Assembly (NCBI RefSeq): GCF_902506345.1
Contig: NZ_LR733418.1
Span: 1-21,548 of the forward strand
Direction: 5' to 3'
From: Flavobacterium sp. 9R
Lineage (GTDB): Bacteria > Bacteroidota > Bacteroidia > Flavobacteriales > Flavobacteriaceae
Length of the DNA stretch: 21,548 nt
The notes beneath the pieces were generated by a model. It had not been told where the DNA came from, searched no databases, and was given only the letters and a program-made list of their open reading frames with translations. The position numbers and the translations under genes are program-made. Shown here in pieces: positions 9,601-18,600 of this stretch; positions within the stretch are counted from its first letter, which is position 1; each line of letters begins with the position of its first letter.

Positions 9601-12600
9601 GAACAGAAACTTGTTACTCCTGAAGCGTTAATGGTAGGTTGTAGCGGTTGGGCTATAACTGTAATGGTTTTGGTCACACTTGTCACACAACCACTACTAT
9701 TGGCCTCGCTGTAGGTAATGGTCACTTTCCCTGCACTCACTCCCGTTACCACTCCTGCACTATCAACAGTAGCGATACCAGTATTGCTGCTGTTCCAAAC
9801 ACCTCCTGAGGTGGTGTTTGCAAGCGTGATACTAGAATTGGCACAAACCGTGTCTGGGCCTGTAATAGCCGCCACAATTCGGTTCGGGTTTACTGTTACT
9901 AATACAGGCGCACTCAAACCGCTCACACAACCCGATGGATTGATTGTCTCTACGGTATAAGAGCCACTGGTGGTAGCGATATAATCACTTCCGGTTTCCC
10001 CAGGAATTTCAACTCCGTTATTGAACCATTTATTACCTGTAAGCGATGACGTGTGTAAACGAACACTTGCTCCTTCACAAATAATCGTGTTGCCTGTAGC
10101 ATATAATGTTGGTGCAGTTGAGGTGGCATTGGCCGTTACCGAGACTTGATTACTTTCTATACTAACACATCCATTTTGAGTAACGAGTACCGTGTAAATA
10201 CCTGTCACTGTAGCAGCATAACTGCTAGTTGTCGCTCCCGCTATTGCCACGCCGTCTTTGTACCACTGGTTGCCTGAACCCGAACTGCTTCTCAGTACCA
10301 CCGAGCTTGGGGCACAGAAGCTGGTACTACTAGCTGCAGTAACCGAGGGCTTATTAGGTAAAGTAGTAACGGTAATCTCTTTGTTAACACTGCTTGAACA
10401 ACCCGATATTCGGCTGGTTATGGTATAAGTAATCGTTACCCTACCTGCACTGATTCCTGTTAACAGTCCTGAACCATCAATAGTAGCAATACCTGTATTA
10501 CTACTACTCCACACTCCTCTAGGAATCGTATTGCTCAGCAAAGTCGTAGTGTTTGTACACACTACAGCTGCTCCAGTTATTGGGTCTAAGAAAGGTGCAC
10601 CATTCGCCCGAACCAAAACAGCGTTACTTTCAATACTCGAACAACCATTTTGAGTACTAACTACCGTATAGGATCCTGAGTCAGTAGCAGTATAAACTCC
10701 AGCGGTAGCACCCGTTATTGCGATGCCGTCTTTGTACCACTGATTTCCTGTGGTTGCACTACTACTCAATACTACCGAACCCGGTAAACAAAATGAAGTA
10801 GGACCTGAAGTTCCTATAATAGGTGTTACTGGCTCTGGGGTCACCGTAATGATTTTGGTTACACTAGTCACACAACCACTTGAATTGGTCACGCTATAAC
10901 TAATGCTTACCGTACCACCAATTATTCCTGTAACCTCTCCCGACCCATCAATAGTGGCAATACCTGTGTTGCTGCTGCTCCAAACTCCTCCTGCAGTAGC
11001 ACTGCTTAAGGTACTACTCGTATTGGCACATACCCTGTCTAATCCAGTAATAGGTGCCACAATTGGGTTAGGGCTTACCGTTACCAGGATTGGCGTACTT
11101 AAGCCACTAACGCATCCTGTAGTATTACTACTCTCTACGGTATAAGAACCCGTTTCGGTAGCACTGTAATCACTTCCGGTTACTCCTGCTATCTCTTGGC
11201 CATTTTTAAACCATTTATTACCTGTAAGTGAAGAGGTGTGTAAACGAACACTTGCTCCTTCACAAATAACCGTGTTGCCTGTAGCATTGAGCGTTGGGAT
11301 ACTCGGAGTGGCATTGGCCGTTACCGTTACTTGGTTACTCTCTGCACTCACACAGCTGTTTTGCGTCACAATTACCGTGTAAATACCCGAATCGGTGGCA
11401 GTATAGGTAGTGGTTGTGGCTCCTACTATTGCCACGCCGTCTTTGTACCATTGGTTGCCCGTTGTAGCACTGCTTCTCAGTACCACCGAGCCTGGGGCAC
11501 AGAAGCTTGTACTGCTAGCTGTAGTAACCGAGGGTTTACTAGGCAAAGTACTAACGGTAATCTCTTTGCTAACACTGCTTGAACAACCCGATAATCGGCT
11601 GGTAAAAGTATAAGTTATCGTTACCCTACCTGCGCTGATTCCTGTTAACAGCCCTGAACCATCAATAGTAGCAATACCTGTATTACTACTACTCCACACT
11701 CCTCTAGGAATCGTATTGCTCAGCAAAGTCGTAGTGCTTGTGCATACTGCATCTGCTCCAGTTATTGGGTCTAAGAAAGGTGCACCATTCGCCTGAACCA
11801 CAACAGCGCTACTCTTACTACTAGAACAGCCATTTTGGGTGCTAATTACCGTATAGGATCCTGAGTCAGTAGCAGTATAAACACTCGCTGTTGCGCCTAC
11901 TATTGGTGAATTATCTTTATACCACTGATTTCCTGTGCTTGCACTACTACTCAATACTACCGAACCCGGTAAACAAAATGAAGTAGGACCTGAAGTTCCT
12001 ATAACAGGGGTTGCTGGATCTGGGATTACCGTAATGGTTTTGGTTACACTCGTCACGCAACCACTTGAATTGGATACACTGTAGGTAATGGTTACCGTAC
12101 CGCCAATTATTCCTGTAACCTCTCCCGATCCATCAATAGTGGCGATGCCTGTATTGCTACTGCTCCAAACACCTCCTGCAGTAGTACTGCTTAAGGTACT
12201 ACTCGTATTGGCACATACCCTGTCTGCGCCTGTAATAGGGCCAACTATGCGGTTAGGGTTTACCGTTACCAGTATTGGTGTACTTAAGCCACTAACGCAT
12301 CCTGATGGATTAATGCTCTCTACTGTATATGATCCACTGGTGGTCGCGATATAATCACTTCCTGTTTCCCCTGGAATCTCAACTCCATTTTTAAACCATT
12401 TATTGCCTGTGAGCGAAGAGGTGTGTAAACGAACACTTGCGCCTTCACAAATAATCGTGTTGCCTGTAGCATTGAGCGTTGGGATACTCGGAGTGACATT
12501 GGCCGTAACCGTTACTTGATTACTCTCTGGACTCACACAACCGTTTTGCGTAACGATCACGGTATAGGTACCTGTAGTGGTAGCGGTATAACTCGTAGCG

Positions 12601-15600
12601 GTAGCTCCCACTATCGCTACGCCATCTTTGTACCACTGGTTGCCCGTAGTTGCGCTACCATTCAATACCACTGAACCTGGTGCACAGAAACTTGTACTGC
12701 TCGCTGGGGTAATGATGGGTTGTGTCGGTTGAGGATCGACTGTAATGTCTTTGGTGACACTAGTGGCGCAACCAAACTTAGTGGTCACTGTAAAAGTAAT
12801 GGTGACACTACCTCTGCTTACGCCAGTTACTAAACCAGTACCATCAATTGTGGCGATGCCTGTATTACTGCTACTCCAAACTCCTTTAAGGATACCATTA
12901 CTCAATTGCATCGTCGAACCTGCACAAACCACATCGGGACCTATGATTGGATCTACTACTGGTGGTACACTAACGGTGACTACCACCGCGGCACTTTCCT
13001 CACTAGCACAACCATTTATCGTACTAATTACTGTATAAGAACCTGCATCCAAGGCAGTATAGACACTAGCGGTAGCACCCGTTATCGCAACCCCATCTTT
13101 GTACCACTGGTTGCCTGTCGCAGCGCTGCTGGTTAATTCTACCGAATCCGGTGCACAGAAACTCGTAGCTCCTGAAGCGCTAATGGTAGGTTGTATCGGT
13201 TGGGCGATAACAGTGATGGTTTTGGTCACACTCGTCACACAACCACTGCTATTGGATACACTGTAGGTAATGGTTACCGTACCAGCGCTCACTCCTGTTA
13301 CCACTCCTGAGCCATCAATACTAGCAATACCTGTATTGCTGCTACTCCAAACACCTCCTGAGGTGGTGCTAGAAAGTGTGCTACTCGAATTGGCACAAAC
13401 TGTGTCTGAACCTGTTATAGGCGCTACTATTCGGTTAGGGTTTACTGTTACCACTATCGGTGTACTGAGTCCACTCACACAACCCGTCGTATTGATGGTC
13501 TCTACAGTATAAGAACCCGTTTCGGTAGCACTGTAATCACTTCCGGTTACTCCTGCTATCTCTTGACCATTTTTAAACCATTTATTACCTGTGAGTGAAG
13601 AGGTGTGTAAACGAACACTTGCCCCTTCACAAATAATCGTGTTGCCCGTAGCATTCAACGTTGGGGCACTTGAAGCGCTATTAGCCGTTACCGCTACTTG
13701 ATTGCTCTCTAAGCTAACACAGCCGTTTTGAGTAACTACTACCGTATAGTTACCTGTAGACGTGGCGGTATAGGTGCTTGAGGTAGCTCCTGCTATCGCT
13801 ACGCCATCTTTGTACCATTGATTGCCTGTAGCTGCGCTACTGCTTAATACTACCGAACCTGGTGCACAGAAGCTTGTACTGCTCGCTGGGGTAATAATAG
13901 GTTTTGCTGGTAGTGCCGTTACAGTTATCGTTCCTGTCACATTGGCTACTGTTGCGCATTGTGCACTACTGGTTTGAATCGTATAATTGAAAACACCCGC
14001 TGCTGTGGGCGTACCGCTAATGGTTAACGTATTTGCAGCAAAATTAGCACTCACTCCTGCAGGTAGGCCTGTGACTACGGCATTGGTAACCTTAGTCGTG
14101 GTATAAACAATGTTGGTCATTGCAGTATTGGCACATAGCGTTTGCGCATCAGTTCCCACAGCAGACGTCAGCTGAATAGTAGGTGGTGCAGTCAAGAAGG
14201 TGAATACAGCATTGTTAGGCAAATCAAGATTTGAAAAATAAACAATACCACTACCATAAGATGCTGCATCAATAGTAGTTGCCGTACTAAAAACACCATC
14301 GCCATCAGCATCTACTAACATTTTTACATCATTGCTACTTGCAATAGACAAACACAGCCCTTTTGTATCAAAACTTAAATTATAGGTGCCCGGTGTATTG
14401 GTTTTAGCTACTTTCCATTCACGACCCAAGCGTTTTTTCCCACTCAAATTGGTTGGTAAATCAGTAGTTTGTTCGGTTAAAGCACCATTATCGTGACCTA
14501 TCATTACAAAATCACCATCATCCAATGACGAAGGAGCACTTAAAACAATGTTACCCTTAGCACTCTGTCCAATTCCATCACCACTTCCTGTATTGATGCT
14601 ATTGGATTGGGTTTGATCCAACGCACTTTTACTGTCTTTTCCTATTCCAAAAACATCGTGCCAATATGTTGTGTTATTCCAAACAGGCGTTCCTGCAGAG
14701 GAAACGTAATTCGTTACAGATGCATCTAATGTAATTCCGTATTTTATAGCCAAATAACTTTCTACTTTTTTTCTATCTAAAGCACTTAATCCTGACGGAA
14801 ACGTAATGATTTCCGCTAATTCTCCATTAAAGTTATAATTAAATGGACTATTATAACCTCCAATTAAAGGGGTCACGGATGATAAAACTGTGTAATCAAC
14901 CTGAGCCCCACCTGCAGGTTCCACTAAAATATTTTTACCATTACTCCAAGCATTTGCAAATGGAGCAGCAGTAGGAGAATAATCTAAAGTTTGAATCGCA
15001 AATTTATCGTAGCCAATATTACCAGGAAAGGCTCGATAAGCAAAAAATATGTTTGCGTTTTCAAAGTAAATATAGTCTAGAGATTTATTATTACTGAGAA
15101 AAATGCCCCTCTTAGATTCTAAACTGGTAAAATTTAGTTTACTCAGCAAAGAGGTGTTACGTTTATTTGTTGTTGTAAAGTTTCTATAGACCGCAAATGC
15201 CTGACCAATATCTATAGCTGTATTTCCATCCAATCGATTGATAGGTTCCACATTTGTCCTTGCATCATGAGAAAAACTCGCGGTCGGATTAAAATTAATG
15301 GAATTATTTTTGTACCCAATAGTTCCTTTCTTGGTAAAGGTATTGACACCCATTTGATCCAACCATTGCGTTAAATTAGACCCTGAGTTGGTTACCCCTT
15401 CGTTCGATTTTAACCAAAGATTCGCTCCACTAACTCCTCCTGGATAGAGTAAGGTCTCACTTTTTACCCACAAACCAAAGCTTACATCGTTAGCCACATT
15501 GTCGTCATTATAAAGAATCATTCGTTCCCCAACACTAGGTATCCAAACAATACCATTTACGTTACCACAGGTATGGAATATGTTTTCTTTCAAAGTACTA

Positions 15601-18600
15601 CCTCTATTTGTGTTACAAGTAGCGTCTCCAGTAAGATTTAATGCTGCCACTCCTGTCCAAGAATCATTTATGCTATTATCGACTAATCCTCCGTGTAATG
15701 TTTGCCCCAATTTAACACGAGATACTAAAGTAGCACTTGCACTTGAAACATCTAATAAACCATTACTGGCTCTTACTTTAAGTCTATTGATATCTCCTAA
15801 GTTGGCTAAAGTAACGGTATTTAGTATTCCTCTAGTTGCAGTATCTAAAGTAGCTACTTCTTTTAAATTTTGATTAACAGCTGCACCGATATCATTGGCT
15901 ACTAACACCCAGCCCTTTTCAACTTTAGTTTCAAATAGATTTCCGTTTAAGTTGAAGGTATAGCTACCATCTGGAGTTGAAGCGCTAACTTGTTTTATTT
16001 CTGTGAAAGGATTGCAACCTGTACCCAATGGTTCAGCTGTATTGAATGTAATCGTGAAATTGTCTGTAGCGGTTGCCACACCGTCTAATGTTGTCACTTG
16101 AACCGCACCTGATGCTCCAGCTCCAATCTTTACAATAACAGTAGTACTTGTTGTACTAACCACAGTTACAGGAGTGCCACCAATAGTAACTGATTGAACA
16201 GTGGATAAATTAGTGCTGTTTATGGTTAGATTAGAACCAATACAACCCGTTACATTAGATATACTTGATATTGTTGGTGGTGTTGATGGTTTCACCCATA
16301 AACCAAAACTTACTTTTGCAGCCACATTGCCACTACCATCAATAATTCTACGAATACCTGAGCTTGGAATCCAAGTGGTTCCATTAGCACTACCACAGGT
16401 GTGTATGATATTTTCCTTCAACGTTGTTCCGTTTGAGGTAGTACAAAAAGCGTCATCTTTTATATTTGCAGCAGACGCTCCTGTCCAAGTATCATTTATG
16501 GCATTGTCATTCACGCCTTGATGCAAGGTTTGTCCTGATTTTACTCTTAATTTTAGCGTTGGATCATTACTCGTTACATCCAATACTCCATCACTAGATT
16601 TGATTTTTATTCCATTTAGAAAACGCAACTCAGCTAATATTGTTGGGTTGAGGATGCCTCGTATTGTGCCATCCAACGTTTGAACTTCATTTAAATTCTG
16701 ACTCACTGGTGCGCCTACATCATTTGCTATTAACACCCAGCCATCTTCAACCTTAGTTACAAATGCATTTCCTGCTAAATTGAAGGAATACACCCCATTA
16801 GGTGTGGCAGGAGTTATTTGCTGAATACTGGTAAACGGATTACATCCAGTGCCCAAAGGTTCTGATGGATTGAATGTGTTACTAACCGTATAGGTATCTG
16901 CAGAAGTAACAGTCCCCACTGCAGTAGTAAGCTGTACGGTTCCCGTCGTTCCACTCCCAATTTGTACAGTTACACTAGAATCAGTAGCGCTAATAATAGT
17001 AGCCGCTGTACCTCCAACAGTTACTGTTTGGACATTGGCTAAATTGGTTCCGTTTATTATCAAAGTAGATGAAGTGCAGCCATTTAAGCTAGACAAACTA
17101 GTAATCGTTGGAGGGTCTATTCTTTGCACCCAAATACCAAAGCTAACACCTGCGCCTACAAAACCAGCAGCATCGGTAATTTCACGAACACCTCTATTAG
17201 GAATCCAATTGAGTGAATTAGAAGGCCCACAGGTATGGATGACATTTCCATTTAATGCATTTCCATCACCAGAAGGACAAGTTGCATCTGTGGTGAGATA
17301 AACAGCACCAACACCTGTCCAAGAATCATTGATGGTATTGTCATTCGATCCCTGATGCAAGGTTTGACTTGCTTTCAATCTTGAAATGAGGGTAGTGTTG
17401 GTACTAAACACATCGACCAATCCATTACTCGATTTAACATTTATTACATTGATATTGCCTAAACTCGACAAGACACTGTTGCTCAATATTCCTCTTGTGG
17501 TTACGTCTAAACTATTAATTACTTGTAATCCTTGATTAACGGATGCGCCTGCATCATTCACAACCAATACCCAGCCTCCTTCTACTTTGGTTTCAAATGC
17601 ATTGCCGTTTAAATTAAAATAATATAAACCATCTGGAGTAGCCAAGGTTACTTGATTAATACTTGTAAAAGGATTACATACAGAACCTAAAAGGTCTGCA
17701 GGATTGATGGGAACGGTAAACGTTTCAGCCGAAATTACTGTACCTCCATTGGTGGTCACCGAAACGGTTCCTGTAGTGCCAATACCTACCGTTACGGTCA
17801 CGCTAGTATCTGTAGTACCGACAATTGCTGCAGGCGTACCCCCTATGGTAACCGTTTGTGTTTTGGCCAAAAATGTTCCGTTAATAACCAAAGAAGAACC
17901 ACAAAAACCGCTGGTTGCCGATAAGCTTGTAATAGTTGGTGGTATTGCTGGTTGCACCCATAAACCGAAACTTACAGCATTAGCAACATTACCACTACTA
18001 TCACTAATTCTTCGAATTCCTTGGCTTGGAATCCAATTGGTGCCAATAAAACTTCCACAGGTGTGAATGATATTTCCTTTCAAATCATTTCCAAAGGTGG
18101 TCTGACAGCTAGCATCATCTTTAATATTATTTTCTGAAGCCCCCACCCAAGAATCGTTGATCGCATTATCTGCTTGTCCTTGATGCAAGGTTTGACTTAG
18201 TTTAATTCTTTCAAAAATAGTAGCATTCGTACTGATCACATTCAATACCCCATCACTGGATTTGATCCTAACTCCGTTTAAATTACCTAAATTGGCTAAA
18301 GCACTAGCACTTAAAAGCCCTCTGGTAGTGCCATCTAAACTAGATAATTCCGCTAAATTACCCGATACAATAGCTCCTCCATCATTCAATACCAATACCC
18401 AGCCTCCTTCTACCTTTGTTTCAAATATATTTCCGTTTAAATTGAAGGTATAAATTCCATCTGGGGTTGCAGGTGTTACCTGATTAGTATTCGTAAACGG
18501 ATTACAGCCAGTCCCTAAAGGCTGGTTCGTATCAAAAACAATAGTAAAATTATCCGCAGCCGTTACCACGCCATCTAATGTTGTCACTTGAACTGCACCA

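Noticed and set aside
7290..13913. Regularly spaced near-identical DNA segments that could suggest a CRISPR array or satellite DNA.
   Set aside because: The spacing (about 1.18 kb) and length are wrong for CRISPR, and all segments lie in one continuous coding frame as protein domains.
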